DNA of 64,000 nt. Origin: Gorsachius magnificus (lineage: Eukaryota; Chordata; Aves; Pelecaniformes; Ardeidae). Positions 11,549-25,745 of this stretch are shown in pieces. Where the stretch lies: assembly GCA_034008185.1 (NCBI GenBank), contig CM067086.1:65332286-65396285 (forward strand), in the 5' to 3' direction. Made by a program: the position numbers and the translations under genes. Numbering within the stretch: position 1 is the stretch's first letter; every line of letters begins with the position of its first letter. The notes under the pieces are model-generated. The model worked only from the letters and a program-made list of their open reading frames with translations. It searched no databases and was not told the DNA's origin.

Positions 11549-13169
11549 GTAAGCGCCCCGCGGGGGCATCGCTCGCCGGGCGGGAATACAGGGAAGATGA
11601 GGGGGGCGGGGGGGGGGGGGAATTGCAATTATTTTTATTATTTTTATATAAAACGAGTCGGTGTGCCGGGTAGGGGGGCAGCGTGCCGGTGAGCCGGGCA
11701 GGCTAGTGATGGCGGGGGAGGCCGGGCCGGGCCGGGCGGAGGAGGGCGGCGGCCCCTCGGCCCTCGGCGGGGCCCGGGAGCCGCGGGTGACAAGGACCAA
11801 GGGAGAAGCGGGGAGGCGATTCCCACCGCCGCCGCGGCCGGGCTGGCCCCGTTGGGCGGGCGCGGAGCCGCCTCGCTCCTCCGCGGGCAGGCGCGGTTCT
11901 TCACCGCGGTTTCGTTGGGTACGTGGTTTTTTTCTTCTTTAATTTTTTATTTTTCTTCCCCCCCCCCCCGCCCCCGGCCTGATCCTTTGGACTTTGCTAT
12001 TCCCCGGCCCCAAGATGGACTTTTAAAATTAGAAATAAACAGGAAAGGCATTTCTCCTGCCCGAGAACCCCCCTCCCCCCTTCTCCTTCTTGCGATGCGG
12101 AGACTCAGCAAAGTAATTTTGCAAAGGTGTCTTTGAGCACCCGCGGCGGCCGGAGAACCGGGCTGGGAATAGCCAGGGAGAGAAATCTTCGAGGCGTTTT
12201 GGGGGCCGGAGCTTCGCGGCTCGGCGCGGGTGAAATGGATGGCGAGCATGGCAGCCAGGTCGGAGAGGGGCTGGAGCTGTTTTCCACCTCCCTTATCTTA
12301 TTTTTTATATTTTTTTAATTTTTATTTTTTTTTTTAGCCGTGGGAAAGCGCTTCCCAAAGGCACTGATCGGGGATAACGCGCACTGCTCCGCGCCCCGGC
12401 CTCTCCCCTCTGAATTGCACCTCCTTGACAAAGAGAAACTCGGGAAAGTCCTTGTGCACAGGCACAAGTTTCTTCGGAGCTAAAAACCCCCTTCGCTGCA
12501 GAGATTTATTTAGATTTCGGCTCCTCCGAGAAGTTGAGCTTTATTATTTATTTCTTTGGAAAAGGTGCAACTCCAGGTTGTTTTGGTTTGTTTTTTTTTT
12601 TTTTTAAGAAAAAAAACCGCAAACAAAACCAGTTAAAAAATGCGAGCGGGTGGCGCTGGGGAGGCGGAGATGGGTCACACGGCTCCGCGGCGGAGGTCGG
12701 TGCCCGCCGAGCCCGGCTCCGTCCCCCCCGGCCGCCGCTTTCGTTTCCCCGCTCCGGAGGCGCCGGCGGCCGCGGAGCTGCGCGTAGGTTTGGGGGGCGA
12801 AGTGCGGGAGGCTGCGCAGCCGGACGGACCGGCTGCCGGGGAAAAATTCCCATCTTGGGAAATATCAACCCAAACCCTCCCTCCGCGGGGTGGGGGGGAA
12901 CCAAAAAAAAAAAAAAAAAAAAATTAAGAAAGGCGGTGGAGACCGGTGCGGGCAGGCAACCGAGCTCTCGTTTGCAGAACAAAATTAGAATTCCCTTTTC
13001 TATCTCGGCACCTTCCTCCCGCTCCGCGGGAGCCTTTCCGCACTGCTCCGCGGCCCGGCGCAGCCCCCCCGGCCGCCCGTGTCCCCCCGCGGGCAGAGGC
13101 GCAACCTGCGCTCCCGGCTGCGGATCGCGGCCGCGTTCGCCAGCCCGGGCCATCGACGGAGCTGGGGCC

Positions 13170-13285
13170 GGTGGCCCGTAATTAGGGAGCGTGTGCCGCC
13201 CGGATTATCTCGTTAGTTTATCAAGAAAACATTTATTATAATTAATTCTCGGACGGGGTAATTATTATTGAGCGAGGGCAGAGCA
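13170..13285. promoter_or_regulatory. AT-rich regulatory-like island inside the CpG island, with an OTX-type site
   Basis: About 115 bp of A/T-rich DNA is embedded in GC-rich intron. It contains TAATTAG (13179-13185), GGATTA (13202-13207; the reverse of TAATCC, the preferred OTX/K50 site), a TTTATCAAG stretch, TAATTAATTC and GTAATTATTATT. Such a motif cluster, abruptly different from its flanks, is typical of a conserved homeodomain-responsive element and could mediate autoregulation. No alignment was possible. Confidence 0.4.
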
Positions 13286-14259
13286 ACTGGTTGCGGAGCG
13301 GGGGGGGGGGGAGGGGGAGGTGACAGATTGCGGAGCGGGGCCGTTGCTCCGCGGCTGCGGGGCGACCCCGGGATGCGCGGCCGCGCTCGGCTGGCGCCCA
13401 CCCGTGATGCCGCCGAGCTTAACAGCCCGAAATCTTGGGGTGGGCTTGGTTAGTTTTTGGGTTTTGGGGGGGGTTTTTTGTGGTTTTTTTTTTTTTTATT
13501 TAGGGTGGTGGTGGTTGCGGGGGTTTTTTTATTTGTTTGCTCGTTTTTAAACGCGCAGCAAAACCAGTTTTGCTCTCCCGCGCCGGGGGGCCCCCCGGAA
13601 AGCCCCCCCGGGGACGGCACGGAGTGGGGGGGGTTTTAAAAACGGAGCCCGACCCTGCGCTCCCCGCGCTCGATGCGCGCCCTCTCCGCAGCTCAGCGCA
13701 TCCGAGAGCGGCAAAGAGCTTCCCGGAGGGGAAACGGGGGAACCCGGCACCCCGGATAACCGGGTGACCGGGTAACTAGAGGGGCCGGGGGGTCTCGCAG
13801 GACCCCCCCCCCGTCTCCCCCCCGTTGTCGTGTCCCCCCCCCCCCCCAGCAGCGCGCAGCCCTCCCGGGGCGGCGGCTCCGCTCCCGTCTGCGCCCGTCA
13901 GCCGAAACGCGGAGTTTTGGGTTGTTTGGGGAAGAAAGTTGTGCTGGAGTTCGTTTTTCCGACGGCCGCCGGGAATGGAGGGAAGGGCGAGATTTTACCC
14001 AAAAAGAGCTCCCCCCCCCCCCCGGATATATTTTCTCCGGGAAAGCAGTCTTAACACTTCCAGGAACGCCGGGCTGGCCCCTTGTCGGCCATTTTTCGGC
14101 GGAGAGTGCATTTGGGTCCCCCCCAACCCCCGCCAGGGCAGGGAGCGGGGACCCGGGGGAGCCGGGGCCGGGGGAGCCGCTCGCCCGCTCGCTCGCCCGC
14201 TCGCCCGCCGGGGCCGTCCCGGGGCCGCTCCCCACCGAGGTGTTTGTTTAGCTTCAGCT

Positions 14260-14350
14260 CCGTCATCAAGAGTTTCTTGAAAGCCTAATAAATCTGTTCC
14301 TTGCCCCCAAATCTAATTACCCGGAGTACTAATTAGGTGCAAATGGCTGG
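14260..14350. promoter_or_regulatory. Enhancer-like block in the OTX2 5' intron
   Basis: The GC-rich sequence changes sharply to AT-balanced DNA with CCTAATAAATC, TCTAATTACC and ACTAATTAGG, giving three TAAT-core sites in about 55 bp, and then GTGCAAATGG. The density of homeodomain cores and the lack of homopolymers suggest constrained noncoding sequence. Function is inferred only. Confidence 0.35.
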
Positions 14351-14469
14351 TGGAAATCACTGCAGACGTGGGCTGCTGGCGGTAGAGCAGAAAAGTTTGT
14401 CCCTTCCCGAGCGGGCATTCGAGCTCTGAAATGCAGCAACGTCGGGGGGAAGGGGAAAGGAGGGGGGAA

Positions 14470-17791
<3,322 letters not shown>

Positions 17792-19125
17792 AGAACCTTT
17801 GTGGTAACGAGAGAAATCGCGACGAGAACGAACAGGCTGGGCTGAACGCTCCAGCTTTAGTCAGGTCTTGGTTAAATTAAAGAGAAAAATAACTCAACAG
17901 ACAAACAAACGAACAAAAAAACCGACAGCAACAAGAGGGGGACAGTGTTGGTGTGATCCTGTTCAGACTCATCTCCTGCTCAGACGCTCTGGAAAAGGAA
18001 TAATAAAGAGGAAAAACGGAGGAGGAAGGCCTTAAACGGACAGATCATCTAGTGAGCAGAAAACAGACAGACCCATCTGTGTTCTTTCTAGTTTTAGGCA
18101 ATTGTTGGGTTTCTTTGTTTGGAAGAGGTGGGAGATCGTCCCACCTGCAGGCCAGTTTTAAAAAAAAAAAAAAAAAAAAGAAAAAAAGATAAAAAAAAAG
18201 TCTAGGTTTTTATTTATTTTTTTGTGTGTGCGTGGGAAGATCCCTCACCCAGAGGTTTCCAATGTGTTAGCCAACCCTCGGTTAAAATATTCGGAATGGA
18301 CAGCATCTCTCTTTTTCTCCCTCTTTTTCTCCCTCCCTCTTTCTTTCTCCCTCGCTCTTGAGCTCATCCAACTGTTTCACGCCCAACTTGCTCAAGTTGG
18401 CACCCGGAGAACTTGGTTCAGGGCTGTGTGGGTTGTGTGACTGATTGTCCTAGCTGCACTACTTTATTTAAAGATTAAAAAAAAAAAAGATAATGTTCAT
18501 AAGGAGTCAATATGTAGTTTTTAAGAGACAATCAGTGTGTGTCTTATATAAATGGTACATCTGTGGTTTTTAATCTGTGCTAGACTTCAAAACTGTGATC
18601 TCCTGTATTGTATGCAACTATGAACTCTGCACCAGCAGGAGTTCTGCTGTGATTTAAATAGGTTATAATTATAAGTGAAATTCAGAGCAACTGAGTTACC
18701 TATTATCATCTTTTTAAAAAGTAATTAAAAAAATATATTTAAAAAAAAAAAAAAGAAAAAAGAAAACCATAAAAACATGATCGCCTTTCACCCAAGGTGA
18801 ACTGCACTGAAACTTTTTACAACAAACTGTCTCTGAATGAAAGAGAAAAGACCGAAAAAAAAATAAAAAAAACCCCACCCGAGGACATTAAACTCCTCTG
18901 GAGCTCACTTACTGCTGGCCACGCCGGCATAACCGTCAAATCCAACCGGACTTTGGGCAGTTGCTCTGACCTGGATGAATTTAAACCGAGAAATTCATTG
19001 TCGTTTATGCTTGCAGATGTTAACTGGAAAAAAAAAAAAAAAAAAGATATATATGCATAAACCTTTTTTTCCTGGATTTGGCAGATATGTATAATTATAT
19101 TAAAATGGTTCTAGCACACTTGATG
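17792..19125 (+). other. OTX2: OTX2 3' untranslated region
   Basis: Sequence after the TGA is A/T-rich and resembles what I remember of vertebrate OTX2 3'UTRs, for example the AATAACTCAACAGAC stretch near 17888. An early AATAAA lies at 18002-18007 and could support a short isoform. The probable distal signal is ATTAAA at 19099-19104, followed by a T/G-rich stretch at about 19120-19135. Poly-A tracts near 18160-18180, 18478-18490, 18738-18765 and 19030-19045 make cDNA ends here prone to internal priming. The exact cleavage site is inferred. Confidence 0.75.
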
Positions 19126-21159
19126 GTTGTCTTCCATTTTAATCGCATCCGGCGAGTGACGGAGAGGGGCGATGCCGTCTGCCGCAGGGATTTCTCGGTT
19201 GCAGCCAGGCGCGCGGGACCGGGAGGGTCCGGCTGCTTCTGCAGGGCTGAGACAAAGGGGGTTTGCCGACGGCTCCCCGAGGTGAAGGAAGCCAAATGAA
19301 GGGGGGGATTATTTTATTTTATTTTATTTTATTTTATTTTATTTTATTTTTCTTTTTTAAGCAAATAACATTCATTACAAACAGACCTCAGATAACATGA
19401 CCTTCCCCCTGCAGCTTTCCCCAATCTCGCCGTGGGGAGGGGAGGGATGCGTTTGCTCTGTGGCCTCCCGGGAGGTGCGAGTCCCCGGTTGTGTTTGGGG
19501 AGAGCCCTAAACTTTCCAGGCTGAACCGGGGTGGAGAAGGGAGGACGTGGGAGCGATCAGGCAGCTTCCCCCGAGCGGAGGTGCTGGGGAAGGAGGGGGA
19601 CAAGTTTTTAAGCTACAATGCCATGAGCTGAAGCCACAGCACCCCATGACGCAGGATCGGGCCCTTCCCAAGCATCCCTGCTCTCGGTGGCTCTTCCTCT
19701 GTCCTCCTCCCTCTCTCTCTCTCTCTCTCCTTCCCACCGGCATCGCCGGGGTCGCTTGAGCCCTGAGCTCGGTTTGGATTTAACACAGCAAAAAAATGGA
19801 CCTCTGGAAAGAGAGAGAGACTGGAAAAAGCACCCGCCACCCCCCCCGCTGTCCCCCGGTTCCGGCCCCCCGGCCGGCCCCCCATGGCTTGTCACTGTCT
19901 GTCCCCCCATGGCTTCCCCGGCCCGCTGTCACCCCACCACGGTCCCCAGGACCGGGGGAGCGCGATCCCCGCTGCCGTCGCCATCCCTCAGCTTCACATC
20001 CCTGCATCCCAAATGGGCTGCCCTCCTCCTCGGGCACCCGCCAACCCTCTCCATCCCACGGCCACATTTTTGTCCCCCTCCACCACGAGCAAAGATCAGC
20101 CTTTAAAACAAACCCATCGGCCAGCTCTGAACGAGGGCAAGTTTTTGCGCTGCTTCGCGTTAGCGCTTGTCAGTCGGTGATTTTCTCATTTCTTTTTTTT
20201 AATGGGAGGATATGTGCCGGGAAGGTTTGGGAAGCGCAAGGCAGCGCGGAGGCTGGGGCTGCTGGGGACGGCTCAGCCAGGTCCCTGCCGCCGGCTGCTC
20301 CCAGGCAGCAGCGCGGAAAGTTTCATTTCTCTGCAGATTTGGTTCAAACCAACAAAGTTTACCCCCCCCCCCAAACCCTATTCAAGCAAAATATGCTTGG
20401 AAAAAGCGAGTCCTTGTTGAACCGGGGCGCAGCATCCCACCTGCCTGGAAAAGCTCTTTGTTTCCTGGGCTTTTGATTTTTTTTTTTTTAAAGCCTCTTT
20501 AAAATCTCTTTTCCCATTTTGCTTTTCGTATCTTATCTTTTACTTTTCTTTCCTGAGTATTTTTCCACCTGTTAGGGATCAGCTCCTCTGGCTACGGCTC
20601 ATTTTTATCAGGAAAAGCCAATTCATGGCAGGAATTTCTCTGAATTTTACCTGCTTTTTGCACTTCCCACATTTTCTCTACCTGTTTGTTTCTGATTTTA
20701 ATTTAAATGGGCACTCGCGTGGGCAATGGGCAAAATCCCAAGGTACGCTGGCAAACGCAAAATTTTATATAAAGGGCATTTTAACTCCTTTTTCATTTTT
20801 AATGTTTTAGATCTCCCTTCCGGCTGAATTCGTTTCCTCTGAACTCAGGCAGCGGGAGGCAATCCTGGATCCAATAAAAATCAGGGGAAAAGCTGGGGGG
20901 ACCACGTCCGTTTAGTGTTGGAAAGCTGGATTTAGGGGCAAAGAGCTGATTAGAAGGGTATTTGATTTGAGGTGTCCCCCCAGCCCCCTCCTCAAAGCCA
21001 AACATACAAGCGACTCCTCTCCCTATTCTGCAAGGGTGACATCTCCCACCACAGGAAAAAAAAAAAAAAAAAAACGAAAATGAAAATTGAAGAAGCAGAA
21101 AACCAGGAGGGAAGTCTTGGCCTCAACCACAGTCGAGCTGCCTCGAACGCTGGGGCCAC
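19126..21159. other. Region downstream of OTX2, no gene
   Basis: Includes a pentanucleotide ATTTT microsatellite (19308-19351), a CT repeat near 19708-19728 and moderately CpG-rich sequence (about 19140-19300 and 19840-20330). An AT-rich block (20490-20800) contains TTATCAGG and TTTTAATTTAAATGG. An A run (about 21057-21074) precedes the minisatellite. No exon is supported. Confidence 0.55.
19308..19351. repeat. (ATTTT)n microsatellite
   Basis: About nine perfect pentanucleotide units, roughly 180 bp beyond the OTX2 3'UTR. Confidence 0.95.
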
Positions 21160-21365
21160 CTCCTCTGCCTGCTCCCTGCCCAACGCCCTGCCTGCACCCT
21201 GCCTGCTCCCCATCTGAGCCCCCCTTGCCTGGTTCCAGTCCCCCTCCTGCCTGCACCCTGCCTGCTCCCCATCTGAGCCCCAGTCCCTCGCCTGCCTGCA
21301 CCCTGCCTGCACCTGCCCCCATCTTCCGTCTTGTCCCCTGCCTGCTCCCTGCCTGCTCCTTGCCA
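21160..21365. repeat. CTGCCTGC minisatellite
   Basis: Tandem C-rich units built from TGCCTGC(T/A)CC, joined by CCATCTGAGCCCC spacers. Longer blocks of about 40-55 bp recur (about 21188, 21250 and 21293). Its open frames on both strands are repeat artefacts. Confidence 0.85.
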
Positions 21366-21816
21366 GCACCAGCCCACACTGCCCAGCCTTTCCCCAGTAA
21401 CCCGGGGCAGCTCTGCTCCCACCCCAGGGACCCCGAAAACAGGGACAAGTTTGGGGGTGATTGCAAGTCCAGGAGGAGCGTGGGGCTGGGAAGCACTGCC
21501 AGTTTCCAAGGAGATGGGGGAGAATTACTGGAAAAAGCTGGATTTAGGGACTCACAGCAGAGCTTCCCCACCTGGTGCTGGAAGCCCCCAAACCCCTACT
21601 CACAGCCCTGGCCTGCCCTTCCGGGGTTTGGGGTGGTGGTGGGGATAGGGCCGGAGGGCGGGTGGGTTTGGGTTTGGGAGGGTTGGTTTGGGTCTGTGAA
21701 AGTGAGAAAGAGGATTTGGAAGCGGGTACGGGGTGCTTATGGTTTGGGCTTGGGGTTGGGCTTGGTTTGTGTCCTGGACCCCAAACGGGGGGGGCATCTA
21801 CACCCCCCAGGGGGGG
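21366..21816. other. Unique GC-rich spacer
   Basis: Unique sequence with short GGTTTGGG-type repeats (about 21625-21770), possibly degenerate simple repeat. No gene. Confidence 0.5.
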
Positions 21817-21895
21817 TCCTGCTCACTGCAGGGGGGTTGGGCTAAATGACCTCTAAAGCTCCCTTCCAACCCAAAGCATTCTATGATTCTGTGAT
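21817..21895 (+). repeat. CR1 LINE 3' terminal fragment
   Basis: GGGGTTGGGCTAAATGACCT is followed by CCCTTCCAACCCAAAGC and the ATTCTATGATTCTGTGAT tail. Only the last 80 bp or so of the element remain. Confidence 0.9.
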
Positions 21896-22159
21896 CCAGT
21901 TTGGGGGACTGAAAGGGAAGCACGGACACTGGAAGAGCCCCCAGACCTCCATCCCCAATTTCCCAAAGAGCAGGGGATGACAGGTCCCCCCAGCCCCTGG
22001 GGCCATGCAGGGCCAGAGGGGCCAGGGTGGCAAATCCCAGAAGGCAGCCCCCCATGGGTGCAGGGGGACCGTGGCCTTCCCCACTCCCAATCCGTGCTGG
22101 GGGCTGTCATCTGGGGGGGAGGGCACCTCTGCACCCCCCTCCCAGCCCTGCAGGGACTG

Positions 22160-22570
22160 AGGGGGTTCGTGAGGCCTAGAGCCTCCACACATGCACCCCG
22201 CTCCCTGCAAACACCAATCCCATATGCACCCATAGAGCAGAACCATGCGTGTCTATAAATGTGCATAGCAGGAACGCTCGTATCGGTGCACGTGCATGAA
22301 AGGGGGGGGCACGCAGATGCAGACATACAGCCAAAGATGCACAGGCACGTGTGTAGCTGTAAATGCACGTGGCACTGATGCATATGGCAGGAACGTGGAT
22401 ATTGGTGAGTATCAGAAATGCCTATGGCATGAACGCACGTCTCGGCGTGCCTGTATACACGCGTATAGCATGGGTGGGTACCGGGGTGCCTATAGCACCA
22501 GTGCCTGCGGGCATTGGGTACCGGGGTGCCTATAGCACCAGCGCCTGCGGGTGTCAGGGGCTATGCGGGA
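22160..22570. repeat. Degenerate minisatellite ending in two near-perfect 40-bp copies
   Basis: A unit of about 40-45 bp with TATAGCA(GG/CC)A...GTATCGGTG-like content recurs from about 22250 (for example GCATAGCAGGAACG, CATATGGCAGGAACG, CCTATGGCATGAACG). The last two copies, 22476-22515 and 22516-22555, are nearly identical with period 40. Homogenisation increases towards the 3' side. Confidence 0.75.
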
Positions 22571-22635
22571 ATGCAGGCAGGGGCCGGGGGGTCAGGACAC
22601 AGTGCAGTGTGGTGTAGGGTGAGGCATTGGAGAGG

Positions 22636-22873
22636 GGAGAAGGGAAGGGAAGGGAAGGGAAGGGAAGGCAAGGCAAGGCAAGGCAAGGCAAGGCAAGGCA
22701 AGGCAAGGCAAGGCAAGGCAAAGGCAAGGCAAGGCAAGGCAAGGCAAGGCAAGGCAAGGCAAGGCAAGGCAAAGGAAGGCAAGGCAAGGCAAAGGCAAGG
22801 CAAGGCAGGCAAGGCAAAGGAAGGCAAGGCAAGGCAAGGGAAGGCAAGGCAAGGCAAGGGAAGGCAAGGCAAG
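22636..22873. repeat. (AAGGC)n pentanucleotide array with interruptions
   Basis: Begins with about five AAGGG units, then long runs of AAGGC, interrupted by AAAGGC and AAAGGAAGGC variants. Total about 235 bp. It is open in several frames on both strands, giving Lys/Gln/Gly/Ala-rich or Leu/Pro/Cys-rich pseudo-proteins that should not be annotated. Confidence 0.97.
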
Positions 22874-24839
22874 AAGACAGAAAAAGACAGAAGGGAGGAG
22901 AAATGCCGTTTGGCAGCTCCAGCTGCTGGGGCTGCCCAGTGTCTCCCCGCTGCTGTTATCGCTGCTGCACCTCTGTGCTGGGGCACAGCAGACGGAAGGG
23001 ATGGGGCGGGGGGGGGAGAAGAGGTGGTGAAGAGATAGATAAATATATAAATGCCACACAAGCTGTTAAAATCTGCTCTGAGAGTCAATTTTGACTTTTA
23101 GGCTCATGAACCATTAATAAAAATCTCCTTATACTCAAATGGCTCTCAAATGCCGTGATAGCGGATTACAAACTCCTAATGGAGAAACTATATGATCAAA
23201 TATTCTCTAAGCAGCAAGGTCTAACGTACCGGGGGTGGCCTGGCCACCTGATTATCAGCTTATTGGCAAATACTTCTTAGTGTGGGATGTGCCGAAAAGG
23301 AAGCGTCTTCCTTGGCACGGTCCCTTTCCCATTCTTCATTTAAACAGAGTTGGGACCGGCATCACATGGTCTGAGGACCACAGGATGACCTGTGGCAATG
23401 ATGTCGTGCACCGCACTGTCATGGGGCTTCACCCCAGTTTTGGGTTTTCCCCATTAGAGATGCAGGGTTGGAGACACCCATGGTGGGGGGGGTCCCCTTC
23501 AGTACACAGAGAAAAACTCCTTCCTTGGTCTCAGATACCTCCTGGTGATGCTCAGCCCTTGGCAGGACTGAGCTGCTGTACGTGATGTATAGTTACTTGG
23601 CAACTAAATTTGGAAGGCCAAGGTAGCATCATTATAGGGAGGGCGAGAGGAAAGGAGGTGCCTCTGTGAGACCAGAGACCTCCTGGCAGAGATCCCTATG
23701 GAGCTAATTGCTGGAAAAACTGGACCGTGTTTCTGTTGTTTTCTGTTTTCAAGGAGGAGCTGGTTCTCTCGCTCCCTCCCCTCTCATACTCACAGGTAGG
23801 GACCCTGATATTTATTCTTGTGTGGATGCTGGTAAGGAGAGATGCGATATTTCTGCCAGAGCTGCTGTTGCTTAAAAAATGCATCTGCTAACCCTCCGTG
23901 GGGGGCAACTCACCCCGCAGAGCCCTGTGCCCCAGGAGGGTCTGGGACTGGGCTGGAGAGGGAGAAGAGGGCACAAGAGGGAGCAGGGAGGGCAATTTAC
24001 CTCCTTTATGCTTCAGAAAATACATTTTAAAAGTCCTTTCTGGCCTGTAACCTTTCCAATGGGGCGTGCATTTCATGTGTGCATACAGCACCCAGCCCGG
24101 AGCGGCTGCGGGATGGAGCTTCCACCCTCCCTTGCCATCAGTAGCAGTTCACAGCCTGCTGGGAGAGGATTTAACTCTCACTTTGCTGAAGTAATGACAC
24201 AGGAGAGTTTTCAAGACTGGGAGCATTTTTGCCTTTCCCAAAGGAGGTCCTGAGGTCAGGATGTCAGCGCCGAGAAGAAGACATTTCCTAGCGACCTGCT
24301 TTGAGTCACTTGTGATTTTTCAGTAAGGCTTGCATGTCCAAGCACCAGCCTTCGGGTGCAGTGAGGATGCCCACGGTGCATTTCCCACCAGTGCCGGGTC
24401 CTCCTGCATCGTCATTCCCTTTAGAAGTGACAAATCGCTTTTGCTTTCAGACACAGTTTAAAGCAGAGGTGAGGCCGATTTATCTTCTGACGTTACTGTT
24501 AAAAGCAAAGCATCCCTTCATCCATGCAAGCTGGTCCCTTCATGCCACGGTGGCGAAAGGACAGGTAACCACGCTCTGCTGTGCTTCATTGGTTTTGGGG
24601 GACCCTGTGGGCTACCGTGGCTCCTCCATGGGGTGTGGGGCTGCAGGTTTGACCCCCTTGGGATAATCAGGCTCCTCTCCATTAGGGACATACCTGGAAG
24701 GATCCTGTCTGGGGGTTCGGGCAGGCTGACCTGGGTGAGGGTATTGCCCCAGGGGCTGCAGGGCTGCGGAGGAGGAGTCACGATTAAAGGGATCGTGGCG
24801 AGTCGTGAGGGTCTTTGTTCAGTGCGGCGTGGAGGAGGC
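22874..24839. other. Intergenic, no gene recognised
   Basis: Unique sequence. 23040-23220 is AT-rich, with AACCATTAATAAAAATC and CTAATGGAG, and could be a conserved element. The rest is featureless. No reading frame resembles a known family. Confidence 0.5.
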
Positions 24840-25745
24840 AGTGTGGGTTTGGCTTTATTTAACATTTTTATTAGCAATGTGAAAGAGCGTGCAGGCAGAA
24901 TTGTTAAACACCGAATCGCCAGAGCTGGTGAACAAGAGGAGTGATAGAAAGAGGTGCCCAGAGGACAGAGAGCTTGGCAAAGAAAAGCAGGGCTGGACAG
25001 CAAAGGGTGATGCACCTGGAGGGATAACCAGAGCGATTCAGCATCCCTGCAGGAGGAAGGTGTTTGGAAAGCTGGGCCATGCTAAGCCCTCCCAACAGAC
25101 GTGAGTTTGCAGGAACCAGGGTGGTGGGATGGTGAGAAGGGTGATGGAGTCTGGTGGGAACCTGGAAGACTTCAGCCCTGGGTCAGTGAGGGGATGAGGG
25201 CAGGGGCATTGCCAGCAAAAACCTGGAAATCCCCAAACTGTGTGGGAGAGGAGACCTCTACTGAAACCATGTTGTCCAGTCTCAGGCTTTGAAACTGAAA
25301 GTGGAAAATTAGAAAGGGTTTGGGAAGAGCCATGAAAGCAACTCAAGGAATGGGGAACCTGCTTGGCAAAGGGGTACCTGGGGAGATCCGGTCAATAGAT
25401 GAGTTGCCCAAGAGAAGTTTGGGATGATATAAGTGTATTTGGTGAGTGCAGAGTATGACATAGAAGACAAAAGCATGTGTTTACCCATCTGGTAGCAGCA
25501 CCCAAGTTAAAATAAGATTAATCCAAACTGGACATCAGAGAAAAATAAAAGTTAGCAGCTGAAACAAATTGCCTTAGGACATGGAAGACATGCAGGATTT
25601 TTGAAGTATTACAGTCGAATAACTGGGTGCCTTTCTAAAAGATATGCAGTAGATGTTTGCTCCTGCCCATAATTACTTATATACCATACGGCACATCCCT
25701 TACTGAAACCATCCAGGTTACTCTGGCTATGTGCAGGACTTCTTA
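24840..25745 (+). repeat. Ancient, highly diverged CR1-type LINE
   Basis: A frame near 24850-24880 reads LFNIFIS, matching the CR1 reverse transcriptase block LFNIFIND. Around 25010 GGTGATGCACCTGG matches the CR1 segment after the RT core. 25520-25660 matches the ORF2 C-terminal and 3' part of amniote CR1s: AAACTGGACATCAGAGAAAA, GAAACAAATTGCCTTAGG and GCCTTTCTAAAAGATATGC. Many stops and gaps show it is far older than the other CR1 copies here. Recognition is from memory of the family; a RepeatMasker run would settle it. Confidence 0.6.

Noticed and set aside
21087..21845. 252-codon plus-strand open frame
   Set aside because: Covers the CTGCCTGC minisatellite and GGTTTGGG-rich sequence. The Pro/Ala/Cys repeats mirror the DNA repeat.
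22514..23094. Lys/Gln/Gly/Ala-rich and Leu/Pro/Cys-rich open frames on both strands
   Set aside because: They are translations of the AAGGC pentanucleotide array, which has no stop codons in several frames.
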